This document shows, piece by piece, positions 1-10,577 of a stretch of 64,000 bases of DNA. A model generated the notes under the pieces. It was not told the DNA's origin and did no database searches. It saw nothing but the letters and a program-made list of their open reading frames with translations. Source of the stretch: Owenia fusiformis. Taxonomy: Eukaryota; Annelida; Polychaeta; Sabellida; Oweniidae. The stretch spans positions 33,616,572 to 33,680,571 of the forward strand of contig CAIIXF020000012.1 of the NCBI GenBank assembly GCA_903813345.2, read 5' to 3'. The first letter of the stretch is position 1. Every line of letters starts with the position of its first letter. Made by a program: the position numbers and the translations under genes.

Positions 1-377
1 ATATGCTGATGCTTTAGCAACAAAAGACCTCTGCTCACAAGAAAATTTTTAAGCTGGCCACTTATTTGACATTGTCATCAATTGTCATAAAGAATGTAAT
101 TTTTGATAACTTAGATGCAAGTCAAGGATTTGGTTGATATTTTGTGGGCTAATGTCCCATGTAATGACACCTTTGCTCAAGAACAAAATGGCTGCTAAAT
201 TTAGAATGGCTACCTTTATATACAGGGTCCAACACTTTTCAGGCTGATGTGACGTGATGTCCTATGGACATAAAACTACTATTCTACTTCCTGCTCATTT
301 CTATTATGAAATTTTAATATGATGGGATTTGCTACTCCAGGGAATTGCTGTTTTCTAGTTATTTATCTTTATTGTAG
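1..377 (+). other. DHX37 intron, repeat-derived (unit 1)
   Basis: Non-coding sequence upstream of the first C-terminal exon. It holds diverged tandem copies of a roughly 115-bp dispersed repeat recognisable by phrases such as 'tttggtt..aaattt', 'gctgatg' and 'aaaatggctgct'. The same stretch is nearly identical at 45,778-46,155 and more diverged at 31,368-31,660, so units 1 and 3 are the closest relatives here. Confidence 0.6.
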
Positions 378-498
378 TAAACTCAGTTCTACTAGCAGTT
401 AATGTTATCATGGATCCAAAGATGGCACACCCTAGTGAACTACAGGCGAAACTTTTATGTCAAATTATCCTGACAGGGCTTTCTGATCACATTGCAAG
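378..498 (+). CDS. DHX37: DHX37 exon a (OB-fold start), unit 1
   Basis: 121-bp internal exon after acceptor 'ttattgtag' and before donor 'gtattt'. With the one base left by the preceding exon (LTNA|V) it reads VNSVLLAVNVIMDPKM, ending LTGLSDHIAR. This matches the DHX37 segment where HA2 passes into the OB-fold; DPKM and the GL.DH.AR element are family landmarks. DHX37/Dhr1 is a nucleolar DEAH helicase of small-subunit rRNA processing. The frame is open. The exon that should precede it lies outside the window. Confidence 0.85.
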
Positions 499-633
499 GT
501 ATTTATGTCACATTTTAATTTCAGCAATTCCTCAAAATACCCAGTTGCTAAATCAGTAAGTTCAAGGATTGTGCACAATTGGATTTGAGTCATGTGGTGT
601 TTAATTTTACTATTTTGTTGACTGATATTTCAG

Positions 634-697
634 AAAACTTCCAGAACCAAATACTGGAACAAATGAAGAAAAGAAAAGGTTAAAGATGGCATATCAG
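634..697 (+). CDS. DHX37: DHX37 exon b, unit 1
   Basis: 64-bp exon between 'gatatttcag' and 'gttagt'. Joined in phase to exon a it reads RKLPEPNTGTNEEKKRLKMAYQ in part: a charged, low-complexity loop of the OB region. Equivalent exons of identical length lie at 32,118 and 46,412. Open frame. Confidence 0.8.
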
Positions 698-1321
698 GTT
701 AGTTTCATGCTTTCTTTAACTCATTTTAATTTTACGGATTATACTACTTGGTCACATAGAGGCTCGTACCCAGGATTTGCCAACGGTGGGGGGGGGGCAC
801 TTTTTGAAAAATGTCAAAGGGCTTCACTTTTGACTACTTTAGCCCAAAAAAGATCCAAATCATTTGGAAAGGGCTCAAAATGGTGAAACACTGCACGATT
901 TTGAAAGAAATTTTGGCCAGGGGGTGTGCTTGAACCCCTCAAACTCAAACCCTTGGCTACAAGCCTGATGTAACAGCATTTAATTTTGTGTTTTCCTGTG
1001 ACTTTAGAAGACAATAGAACATTTTTTAAGTTTTACAACAATATTTTCAATGTTCAGACTTGAGATTTAGGCCATTTTATCTGCACATACTTGAGCCTGA
1101 TTTAAAAGTGCTGATATTTCCTAACCTTTGATTAATAATGGCCATGTTCACTTGATTTGCAGTTCCATTTTTTCTCATTCTCAAGTGTTTGAAAATCACC
1201 AACCTATTCCAAAATACAAGTGGGTACTCGGCTCAATTGCTTTAATGCTTGGTAGATCACTGCTCCATGCTCAATGGGATTCATTGGCATTTTGATCATT
1301 AGATTTGCATAATTGTTTTAG
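698..1321 (+). other. DHX37 intron b-c, unit 1
   Basis: Intron conserved in all three units (32,182-32,846 and 46,476-47,092), almost identical to the unit-3 copy apart from G-run length near 787-797. No coding signal was seen. Confidence 0.7.
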
Positions 1322-1436
1322 AGTATACACCTAGAGGAGCCTGTCTACATACATCCCAATTCTGTGCTATACAAACAAAACCATGAATATGTAGTGTTCC
1401 AAGACATCACAGAAACATCGAAACTCTACATGAGAG
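1322..1436 (+). CDS. DHX37: DHX37 exon c, unit 1
   Basis: 115-bp exon between 'tgttttag' and 'gtgaga'. It reads SIHLEEPVYIHPNSVLYKQ, then HEYVVFQDITETSKLYMRG, matching the DHX37 OB-fold segment with the IHP.SVL and VV.Q.I.ET.K.YM.G pattern. Open frame, identical in length to the unit 2 and 3 copies. Confidence 0.88.
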
Positions 1437-1741
1437 GTGAGATCAGCTAAATTGTATTTTCATAACTGCATATGATAAATCGGACAAACTTTGGATGAGC
1501 TGACGAGGATAAAGTTAGAAAGAAGGGAAACTTTCAGAGAGAGGGTGCTAAGAAGGAAGAAAAACATCCGACACCTGGCACCATGTCAAGCGTTTATATA
1601 CTAACACATATTAGTACTCACAAACTTAATGGCAGATAAAGAATAGAATTGAAATGATATATACATGTAATGAATATATAAACTCGTACATGCATAATTA
1701 TATAAACCTGAAAATCATTACAGTATTCTCCAATATTGTAG
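1437..1741 (+). other. DHX37 intron c-d, shortened in unit 1
   Basis: Conserved intron. Compared with 47,208-47,789 it lacks about 280 bp between roughly 1595 and 1605, so unit 1 has a local deletion. No coding content seen. Confidence 0.6.
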
Positions 1742-1879
1742 GTGTTTCCGTGATAGAGGCAGAGTGGCTGCCAGTGTTTGTGCCCCATGGTTGTACATTT
1801 TCTAAACCCCTTGACTCACCTCCGCCAAGATACGATAGTTCATCAGGGAATGTTCTTGCACACATGACGAGTACATTTG
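1742..1879 (+). CDS. DHX37: DHX37 exon d, unit 1
   Basis: 138-bp exon after 'aatattgtag' and before 'gtaagt'. It reads GVSVIEAEWLPVFVPHGC followed by a proline-rich stretch and GNVLAHMTSTFG. This corresponds to the VS.VE..W.P...P..C block of DHX37. Open frame and intact splice sites, unlike the unit-3 copy at 47,790. Confidence 0.87.
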
Positions 1880-2144
1880 GTAAGTTCCCTGATATTTTTA
1901 TTTGTATCATCCATAATCTTTGAAAAATCTCTTCTCTCACAAGTAGTGACATATAGTTATCGTCTCCAACTTTTTATGGATTATGTTTTGCGTTTGATGT
2001 TTTGTGGGCAGCATTTGGTGATTGGCTGTTAGCACCTGTTACAAATAGCAGGTGGTGACATTATGCATGTTAATGCCTTGTTAAACTTGCCTTTAAAGAT
2101 GATGCTCTGAATGATAATAATGGTAAGTGAGACATTTTGCACAG

Positions 2145-2511
2145 GGGTCCGTTGTTCGGAAATCCCTGCAGTTGAGCTTGAGTACCCAGAGTGAATAGAC
2201 CGCGTCAAGTATTTTGCTAGGTTCCCATTGGTATATGTTGTATGTTAATAGAGACACTTTATTACAGGGGTTCGTTGTTGGGAAATCCCTTCAGTTGAGC
2301 TGGAGTACCCAGAGTGTATAGACCGCGTCAAGTATTTTGCTATGTTTCCATTGGTATATGTTGTATGTTAATAGAGACACTTTATTACAGGGGTCCGTTG
2401 TTGGGAAATCCCTTCAGTTGAGCTGGAGTACCCAGAGTCCATAGACCGTGTCAAGTATTTCGCTAGGTTCCCATTGATATGTTGTATGTTAATAGAGACA
2501 AATTATTACAG
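2145..2511 (+). repeat. 123-bp array: acceptor plus 5' part of exon e (3 partial copies)
   Basis: Three truncated copies of exon e precede the full exon. Each begins with a 3' splice site ('ttattacag' or 'ttgcacag') followed by GGGTCCGTTGTT or a near variant, runs to about GCTAGGTTC, and passes directly into the intron-end sequence of the next copy. Acceptors fall just before 2145, 2268, 2391 and 2512 (periods 123, 123, 121). None of the first three has a donor. Unit 2 has two partial copies and unit 3 only a degraded remnant. Confidence 0.9.
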
Positions 2512-2680
2512 GGGTCCGTTGTTGGGAAATCCCTGCAGTGGAGCTGGAGTACCCAGGGTGCATAGACCGTGTCAAGTATTTCGCTAGGTTCATTTTAGAG
2601 GGACTTGTATGTCCGAAGCTGAAGTGCTTCAGAGAGGATCTGCTGTCTGCGCCTGCCACCATGAATAAGTCATGGGCCAA
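2512..2680 (+). CDS. DHX37: DHX37 exon e, full-length copy, unit 1
   Basis: 169-bp exon following the last acceptor of the 123-bp array; donor 'gtaagt'. It reads VRCWEIPAVELEYP, then IDRVKYFARF and later LLSAPATMNKSWAK, matching the DHX37 C-terminal region (P.IEV.FP..IDRYKHFARF in the vertebrate protein, recalled from the family). Only this copy has both a complete body and a donor. Confidence 0.87.
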
Positions 2681-2754
2681 GTAAGTAATTATGTAGCACA
2701 TATCTTTGAGATGCATTGACAAAATATAGCTACTTAAGCAATTCATTGTGTATA

Positions 2755-3535
2755 CCGTATTCTCTGTAATTAGCGCCCAGGGCGTTTAGAAAATTGAAAA
2801 TACATTATTTAGACCATTCTAATAAGCGCCCATGTATGAAAGAAATCAGAAATCCCGAGGAATTTCATGTATGGCAATTTTTCTTGACAAGAATGCATTT
2901 TCTTCAACATATTTTTATAATAATATGACAAGTGCTGTCATACGGAGAGAATACGGTAAAGATCGCTTAGACAATATTGACAGTGGTTGAAGACCCGTCT
3001 ATGTCTAATTTATTTCCGGCACGCCCACTTTGTCATTATCGCCGATTACCTTCAATATTTCCACTAGAGACTGCTGGATATCGATCTAAAGTTATACATT
3101 ATTTCTAATTTGATGAGAGATCATCATTATTCGTGCAAAAGTCGTGTAAAAGTCGAGAAACATTAAAAAGAAACCAGAAAGTTCACGACCTTGACATGCG
3201 CAGAACATCTGCGCAGTAGCTTTTGAAATTTCTGAATGCCGATAAAGAACAATTCCTTCATTCATTATGGACTATTTGGAGACAATATTAGCATGGTATG
3301 GTGTGGGAAGCACCCATCGATAGATATGTATCGAGAGGATGCATAGAATTACAAAACGCGTCGTGTTTACAGCAGTTTTAAGGTAAGTACTCTATTATCG
3401 CCCGCTCCTGGATTTTGAGAAATATTTTTTTCCTGATATATTCTTCAATTCTTGTTGATTCCTCGATGTTTCTTGAACTTTGTGAAGCGGGGTGGGCGCT
3501 TATTAGAGAGTGGGCGGTAATTACAGAGAATACGG
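2755..3535. mobile_element. TIR element (MITE), 781 bp, in intron e-f
   Basis: Terminal inverted repeats CCGTATTCTCTGTAATTA at the left and the reverse complement at the right, flanked by TA duplications (2753-2754 and 3536-3537). Units 2 and 3 carry the uninterrupted intron ('gtgtatatct.gattt'), an empty site consistent with a 2-bp TA target. No transposase was recognised, so it is probably non-autonomous; the GCGCCCA-rich subterminal sequence also forms part of the inverted repeat. Confidence 0.88.
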
Positions 3536-3781
3536 TATTTCGATTTGCAATTTGTATTAATCATATTCGTTTAAGACATGTCCCATAACACATAGAGAAA
3601 AACCTGTCTAATTCAAATGCCACTTGGAGTGAGCTGGAGTGATCTGATTGGCTAGTGTTCACATTTTGTGTTTTTAACATGGAATTATGTAACAGTATAT
3701 GGGATTGAAAAAAGTGTTTAAATTGACAGTTGTTCAGATTTAGTGGTTATACAGTAAATATTTGATGTTTATTTCTTTCAG

Positions 3782-3879
3782 ATTGCAGCCTCGTACAGAG
3801 AGTCTACTGAAAGAATTATTAACAGAACAAGTTGACTGCAAAACTAAACTGTTAAAGATCTGGGAAAGTCAACCTACAT
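3782..3879 (+). CDS. DHX37: DHX37 exon f, unit 1
   Basis: 98-bp exon between 'tctttcag' and 'gtaagt'. It reads KLQPRTESLLKELLTEQVDC, then ending WESQPT. LQPRTESLL is a DHX37 C-terminal landmark. Open frame. Confidence 0.9.
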
Positions 3880-4431
3880 GTAAGTCACTTGATTTTGTAG
3901 CTAATGATGTCAATACTTGATTGTGAATAAAGTCTTATATGAATGTTGAAAGTTGGGTATTGTACTATATAAAGAGACCAAAATCAAATAAAAGATTGAC
4001 TCAATTAGGTATAAGGGGACACCAAGGACAATGCTACACTTCTTCCCCAGTTAAGATACCCCTCCTGAAATGTGGCTTTAGATTATAATTGGATACTTAT
4101 ACAAAAAGGGATGTATTAAACTTGACCCTAGACTATTTAGTAAATGCCTGTTTTCCAATACAATATGTACTGAAGCATATGCTACATCTCTTCAAAATTT
4201 GTTCATACCTAACAATAGGTATCAATGTAGGTTAGAATTTTTTTTCAATTCTTTAATGTATCTAGACTAATTTGGCAACACTTGTTTCTTGTATTTGATC
4301 TTAGCCTGATGGTCCGTTGTTTGGAAACATACATGGCACACCCCTTTTTAATGAACTCACCTGAAATAAACACTAGTCAACATAGCTATTTTTTGTATAC
4401 ACTTCAAGAGGATCATTTTTTTCTATTTCAG
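3880..4431 (+). other. DHX37 last intron, unit 1
   Basis: Conserved intron, equivalents at 34,870-35,418 and 48,840-49,381. No coding signal or inserted element recognised. Confidence 0.65.
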
Positions 4432-4508
4432 ATTTATTATCTGCCTACATGCAGTGGATCCCACAATCTCGGCATTTAGAACTAGAAGCCATGTGGCCAC
4501 CATTATAG
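4432..4508 (+). CDS. DHX37: DHX37 terminal exon g with stop, unit 1
   Basis: After acceptor 'tctatttcag' the exon completes the protein: YLLSAYMQWIPQSRHLELE, then AMWPPL and TAG. The YLL..Y..W.PQ.....E..WPP ending is the conserved DHX37 C-terminus. The 3' part of this exon, including the stop codon, is then repeated downstream. Confidence 0.9.
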
Positions 4509-5260
4509 AACTGACAGTGTTGCTATGGCAACACAGTTATGCACAGATCCCGCAATCTCGGCACTTAGAACTAGAAGCCTTGTGGCCACCATTATATGAC
4601 TGACAGTGTCACTATGGCAACACAGTTTATGCAGCAGATCGTACAATTTCGGCATTTAGAACTAGAAGCTGTGTGGCCACCATTATAGGACTGACAGTGT
4701 TGCTATGGCAACACAGTTTATTAAGTGGGTCCCTCAATCTCGGCACTTAGAACTAGAAGCCATGTGGCCATAATTATAGAACTGACAGTGTTGCTATGGC
4801 AACACAGTTTATGCACAGATCCCGTAATCTCGGCACTTAGAACTAGAAGCCTTGTGGCCACAATTATATGACTGACAGTGTCACTATGGCAGCACAGTTT
4901 ATGCAGCGGATCGTACAATTTCGGCACACTAGAACTAGAAGCCCTGTGGCCACCATTATAGGACTGAGAGTGTCACTATGGCAACACAGTTTATGCAGTG
5001 GATCCCTCAATCTCGACACTTGGAACTAGAAGCTGTGTGGCCACCATTATTGGACTGACAGTGTTGCTATGGCAACATGTTTTTTGCAGTGGCAAAATCT
5101 CAGCACTTAGAACTAGAAGTAAGGTCAACTGGCAGTGTTGCTATGGCAAGACTGTTTTTGCAGTGGATCCTACAATTATGGCACTTAAAACTAGAAACCA
5201 TATGGTCAACGAAATAGGACTGGCAGTATTGCTATGGCAACACAGGTTAAAACATTGTAA
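4509..5260 (+). repeat. ~91-bp array derived from the terminal exon and 3' UTR
   Basis: Eight or so diverged copies of the segment from the terminal exon (CAATCTCGGCACTTAGAACT, then the WPPL-stop equivalent) plus 3' UTR ('actgacagtgttgctatggc'). The TCGGCA landmark recurs at 4469, 4558, 4649, 4740, 4830, 4921 and 5013 (spacing 89-92 bp). Units 2 and 3 carry shorter versions. Because the stop codon of exon g comes first, these copies would be 3' UTR in a transcript. Confidence 0.85.
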
Positions 5261-5986
5261 ATAATGTTGAATGACAGCAATGGTTATAATTGATATAATT
5301 GTCTGAAGGTTGCATGTACATACTAGGCATACTAGGAAAAATTATATGAATATGAAATAAGAAATTATAAAAAACTATGTTTCATTTGTGTTATGTAACT
5401 GTATATTGATTTTAATACTTCATACCCATCTAACTCCTGTATTTGGTAATTTAGTGCCTGTCAGTTTGTTAACTAAAATACTTCATGTTCTCATATTCTG
5501 TCAACATGTACCAATACCAACGTTTTTTTTCATGAGACACTAGGATTTAGATCAAAACAAAAGTAGTAATTCCATGTCACTGTTATAACTCCATGTATTC
5601 CTACTTATGTTCTAGGTACATAACGAGCGGGAATATATAGTGTATCTAGGGAGTGTTCACCAAGGTCCGGGACCAGGATTGATACACGCTGTATTCATCC
5701 CGGACCCGCTTCTGAAAAGCAAACTCTATTTACATTTTACTCAATTCACGAAATATTTATTATATTTCAAACTTTTTTTTTTTTATTTTAACTTTTTAAT
5801 ATCAATTCATTAATCTGCTCCGGAAAAATATGAGTTTAAAAGTTTCACAAACTTAAAAACTACCTTTTAAGACCGGGAAAAGGCGTACTTTAAAGTACAT
5901 ATTTGAATTTTGGAACTTTATGAGGTATTATGTACCAAGAACCTCAGTTGGTATGGAAAACATCTGTCCCTATGGAGATACACATA
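5261..5986 (+). other. Downstream flank with a conserved open segment of unknown identity
   Basis: The sequence after the C-terminus is shared with 36,081-36,800 and 49,961-50,690. After an acceptor-like 'gttctag', a frame opens at 5616 and reads VHNEREYIVYLGSVHQGPGP and on to VFIPDPLLKSK, staying open to about 5795. In the 50.3-kb copy this segment carries a 3-bp in-frame insertion, which suggests former coding. I do not recognise the protein. The block ends at about 5986, where it is fused directly to a helicase exon fragment. Confidence 0.45.
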
Positions 5987-5992
5987 TACCCA

Positions 5993-6038
5993 AGAGATCA
6001 CTAGACGTCCAGTAGATGACCTTCTGCTTCTAATGAAG
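5993..6038 (+). pseudogene. DHX37: Truncated DHX37 exon (HA2 start), unit 2
   Basis: Only the 3' end of the exon intact at 54,360-54,456 remains: [15 protein letters not shown] followed by donor 'gtaagt'. The LYSSAVF...part and its acceptor are missing; the left side is fused to the post-C-terminal flank of unit 1. The EITRRPV.DL element is the family signature at the end of RecA2. It lacks an acceptor, so it is not an exon as it stands. Confidence 0.85.
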
Positions 6039-6060
6039 GTAAGTGAAAGAGGAGGAAATA

Positions 6061-6563
6061 CTGTAAAACGGGTATTGTTAGCGAGGGGTAATTGTTAGCG
6101 ATTGTTAGCGATCGCTATAGTTTTGCTAAAAATTCAATTCGCTAAAATAAACCGGGGTTAAAATAAACCGGGCGCTAAAATTTGCAAATTCCCGGGAAAC
6201 TACATGAATACTAGTATTTAAGGAGCTTTTCGTTCAGTGCTCGACTTCCGGTTTGTAATTTGAAAAAGGTAAATATTTTTAAATCGTATGTTTCTTTCAA
6301 TATCTGAAGGATAAATAGCCATCGATCATGAGATTACAGTATTTTGGATCAATACCATGTGCGTTAGAAGTCTTACATTTTGATAATTCCTCTGTCATGT
6401 CCGTTATTCATTCTTTTGCCATAAATGATAAAATTTCTAATGCATTTCGCTAATTTGATTTTTTAAAGATTAATCTTCATTTCGCTAAAATTTCCCGCGC
6501 TAAAACCCCCTAAAATTGAAAAATCGCTAAAATTTCCCAGTGTCAAAATTACCCGTTTTACAG
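6061..6563. mobile_element. TIR element (MITE), 503 bp
   Basis: Ends are CTGTAAAACGGGTA and its inverse (TACCCGTTTTACAG), flanked by TA at 6059-6060 and 6564-6565. The matching intron at 54,457-54,500 is uninterrupted and aligns with no length change if one TA is removed, giving a clean empty site. The interior contains repeated 'gctaaaat' and 'ttagcga' words and no coding frame. Confidence 0.88.
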
Positions 6564-6836
6564 TACCCAGAATTCATAGGTGAACCAATTTCCGTAAGCT
6601 ACGTGTAAAAATGAACATACAGAAAATCTTCTTTCTACTGAGATTGGTTCATATTTTAATTCTGGGATATTTCCCTGTTATTCTATGATTCCATGAACAC
6701 TTGAGTGATTCTTCTTTATATAGATGTCATCTTTTAATGATAGTGTTACTGACTGTTTCGTGAAAAAATACTGTATGTCACTGTAGTTTTGATAAATCAA
6801 AAAGTTTATTTAGAAGCTTTTCTTATGTTTTTGCAG

Positions 6837-6902
6837 GACCTCAATATTGATAAAGTGGTGAATTTCCCATTTCCCAGCCCTCCAGATAGACTAGCTTTGA
6901 AA
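6837..6902 (+). CDS. DHX37: DHX37 HA2 exon i, unit 2
   Basis: 66-bp exon after 'tttttgcag'. It reads DLNIDKVVNFPFPSPPDRLA and ends LK, the conserved V.NFPFP.PP element of DEAH HA2 domains. The last exon base is A instead of G (AAA|gtaggc against AAG|gtaggc at 54,810), which weakens the donor without changing lysine. Confidence 0.85.
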
Positions 6903-7405
6903 GTAGGCTTTTTTAATTTCCAAGTTTATTTCAAACAATCATTGAATGTTTAAAATAGATTGAATTCCCAAGGTTAATACATTAGTGGCAAGAAAGTGAA
7001 ATGTATTGAGTCATTTCATCGTAGATTGTATTACATTTTAGAGCTCAATGTTTTCTGTGTTTGAGTATTATGAATAAATGTAGTTCATTTGAATGATGAA
7101 AAGCTGTTCCTCCCATGTTGTTATCTGCCAATTTTGCATAGATATGATGTACCAATACAAGTCACTTATCAACCAATCAAAATAGGACAGAAATGCTACC
7201 AATTCATGCAAAATACCAATCACAGTTAAACCTGTGCAATTCAAACACTTTTTTGCTACCTCTTAAAGGTGTTCCACTTGGGAGGTTCTCTCCACTTGCA
7301 GACGTTCATTTAACATTATGCATCGCATGAAAATACCCTATCACATTCAACAGTATTAAGTATTAAGTCATTTGGTTATATGTAGTGGGACTCTGAAAAG
7401 TGTTA
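6903..7405 (+). other. DHX37 intron i-j, enlarged, left part
   Basis: The homologous intron in the last unit (54,811-55,028) is only about 220 bp. Here an extra ~400 bp precedes the TIR element at 7408. No termini were recognised for this extra sequence. Confidence 0.5.
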
Positions 7406-7407
7406 TA

Positions 7408-10400
7408 CGGTCATTCCACATATAAGAAGACATTCGTGTCGCCAAGGGTTTTTTCTCAAGCGTTAATAGATATATATAAAAACTTTTTAAGAACACCTAC
7501 TTAGGACCAATACCCACTTGTACAACCACCAAACAGCAAATTTTAATTGTTTGGTAGTAAGTGAGAATTTTTTCTAACTTAATTTGATGACAAATTCCTC
7601 AGGTACGTTATGTCGCCAGAGTGCATAGTGATGTTTTATAAGCATAACTGAAGTAGTTATAGATTTCAGAACACATCCAAACTTCTTGAAAAGATACCTG
7701 TGGGTGTATACTGTATTTTACCAACGTTTCGAGTAATTTAATCCTTTCTAACCTAATAATCGGATGCCCGGAACCCATGTCGCCAGTTTTTTTTCTAAAA
7801 TACCACTTTAGATATTTTAATTTCTAGAGAATGCACGAATCACTTAAATGTTTAACCCAAAGTGATAATTTATCAGAAAATGATTTATCAAAATGCATGC
7901 AAAACTTTGTACGGAAAGTGCGAAATAAGTTGATTACCTCAGCAATAAATGCTGGTAACTCAGTGGAGGAGATCATCCCGTGATCCCATGATACGCCATA
8001 CTTTATTTGCAGTCAAAGGAAATGGGATTTCTTCCTAATAATCCCTAAATAATACAGCAATCGTGTAAGTACAACACCTGTATCTTTTGCCTAAGCAAAG
8101 CTGGTTAATTAAAGATCTAGGATATCCCGATTCGGTTGAAAGATATTCTATATAAACAACTTAATTGGTCATTGTTAAAACATGATGTCAACTTTTTTCC
8201 CAAATCACATACGACTTGAGTTTTACATCAATTAAGGTACGTTGCTTTTGATAACGTCGCTTAATACTTGTTTTATTTCTGTCTTAATAGTGGTAACTAA
8301 CCCGGGAATTCACAATTTGTTGCAGAATATGGCCAAGACTAAAGCATAAATTCCAAAGAATTATAAAGAAAGAAAGAAAAGAATCGAGGGACAAAAATAC
8401 CTTGAAAAGGAACGTATCAGAAGAAGATGGAAAACAATTGAAATAAGATGATGAAAATCGCCGCCAGTGACATGCAATTGATCTTGCAAAAGTGGAGCAC
8501 ATCTACAGTGTGTCTCAAAAGAAATGTTACACTTACAAAAAGTTCAATATCTTTCATAATTTTGACTTTTCCCCTAAAATGTACTTTGGATACCAAAAGA
8601 CAAATCTTTCTCAAATAATTTGACACCATCAGATTCAAAATCTGTCCTTGATTGGCTCCTGGGGACAGCTTTTAGTGTCCCATGGTCAAACCTGACTTGC
8701 GCCAACTTCTAAGTGATTGGATGGACCAAATGACAAAAGAGGAACAGTTTCTTTAACATTTAACTTTCTTCTGAGTAGAAGCTTGACCTTTACCGGAGTC
8801 ATTCTGTAATTTTCCTATTTGTCTTACATATGATCATTGGGTCTATCCACATACACATGATGAAGAAACATGCATGTTCTCCAAAGCAAATCTGAGATAC
8901 CCTTGCTCATGCGCACATGCATTGTAATATCACACTGATTCTATCAATTGTTTTTGCAGAAGTTCATAAGGTCAGTTTGTGATGATGTAAAGCGCTTTCA
9001 GAGGCCCTTCAAAAAATAAAGGTTGTTAAGTGGGGTGACCCTGGGGGCCAATCCATTTTGTAATTCAATGCTATCTTCTGATTTCCAAAGAGTTCTACCA
9101 AACAATCTGCCACAGGCTTTTGTACCATCCTGTTGCCATCATAACAAAATTGAACACTCTGACAATGAAATCTTGTATTTCTATCCAGAAAAGAAACAAC
9201 TGGATCATTGATCATATCAAGCATCCACACCAAAAAAGAATTGATCACCACATATCCAACCACTGAGAAATTGACGCAAATCAGATTTCACATGAGTTTA
9301 TAAAATCTGTCCTGTGCAGTCAATCATGGACGGATTTTGAATCTGATGGTGTGAATTTATTCGAGAAAGACTGGTCTTTCGGCATATAAGTATATTTTGG
9401 GAAAAAAGTCAAAATCATGAAAGATATTGAACTTTTTGCAAGTGTAACATTTTTTGAGACACACTGTAGTGAAAACGTTGGGTAAAATCTTAAGCTTATT
9501 CCAGTGAAATAGACATTTGACATTTGTAAAGGAACGAAATGTCTTAGATTTAAGCGACGTTCTCTTTCATTTGCCTCTACTATGAAGCATTTTATGTTTT
9601 GTTGTTTAAGATGTTGTTATTGTTTGTAGTTGGTCATATCATGAGTTTATATTCTTCTAAACAAATAAGTAAATGATATTGATCGAGTTAAAACGTTTTG
9701 ATAATGATATTAAGATACGTTATTATTTTCAAAGTAATTTTGTATCTCTATTAAAAGATATAAAATGGTTTATGGTGACAATACAATGGAAAGGAGCTTG
9801 TGTTTTAAGACTTTGGATATATACGAGAAAGATACGGTGGATTAACAATTGCGTCAATTTTTACTTTAAGCGACGTTGTTTTGCACTGACAAGTTTAACT
9901 TATTTCTGATTATTACTAGATGTCTTTGCCACATACAAATATAGGATGATTTGAAAGCGAAATCACACAGTTTCATTGTATGCCCAAAATAACTTCTCAC
10001 ATGTTGTGTTAAACATCATGAGAAAACATGACAGTGTTGCGTTTTGTAAAACAATTTTTTTGAGAAGCGACTGCATTTATGCATTACAACGTACTTATAT
10101 GTTATGTCTTGATTGAAATGCTTAGTGATTTCCCAAATGCAATTTATAGTTTTGTTTCTTAGTGACTTATAGAATAGAGATTACCAGAGGAAGACATCGC
10201 ATATCAAGTTAGCTAAAATCTCCATAGAATAAAAGAGGTATCGAGAACGAATCTTAAACTATACGCTTTTTATAATTTTACACCTCTTATTTTCAAAATA
10301 GTGTAACTTTTGATATATAAAAGTTAAAATGCCAAAACTTTGGGATTTTATAGAGGATACATAAAACAAAATCAAAATCTGAAAATGAATGCAATGAAAC

Positions 10401-10458
10401 GAAGTTCATTTTTCAAAAGTTTGGAACCTTAAATGTCTCCTTATATGTGGAATGACCG
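7408..10458. mobile_element. 3.05-kb TIR DNA element, non-autonomous, with nested insertion
   Basis: Terminal repeats CGGTCATTCCACATATAAG at the left and the exact inverse at the right (continuing with one mismatch through AGACATT). The flanks are 'gtgttata' and 'tataaatattg'; the uninterrupted intron at 54.94 kb reads 'gtgttatagatattg', which fits a 4-bp TATA duplication better than TA. Internally it repeats 'tgtcgcca' and 'aagcgacgtt' words. No transposase recognised. After subtraction of the nested 961-bp element it is about 2.1 kb. Confidence 0.85.
8506..9466 (-). mobile_element. Tc1/mariner-like element, decayed, nested in the 3.05-kb element
   Basis: TIRs begin CAGTGTGTCTCAAAA, flanked by TA (8504-8505, 9467-9468). 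The inverted similarity extends about 140 bp inward on both sides. A minus-strand relic near 9011-9263 reads KMDWPPGSPHLTTFIF, resembling the WPP.SPDLTP.DFF block around the last catalytic Asp of mariner-like transposases, but Asp is replaced by His and the frame is short. It is a dead copy inserted into another transposon. Confidence 0.8.
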
Positions 10459-10577
10459 TATAAATATTGAAGTGTCACTTTATAGGTCTCAAAGCAGAAT
10501 GTATCTGATATTTGAACAAAACAAAGTATTGATATTTGAGCATACAGATACCTTGACATTGATGTAATTCATTTCAG

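Noticed and set aside
9673-9909. 78-codon plus-strand frame inside the 3-kb TIR element as a transposase fragment
   Set aside because: No catalytic or DNA-binding motif recognised; AT-rich sequence of this length is often open by chance.
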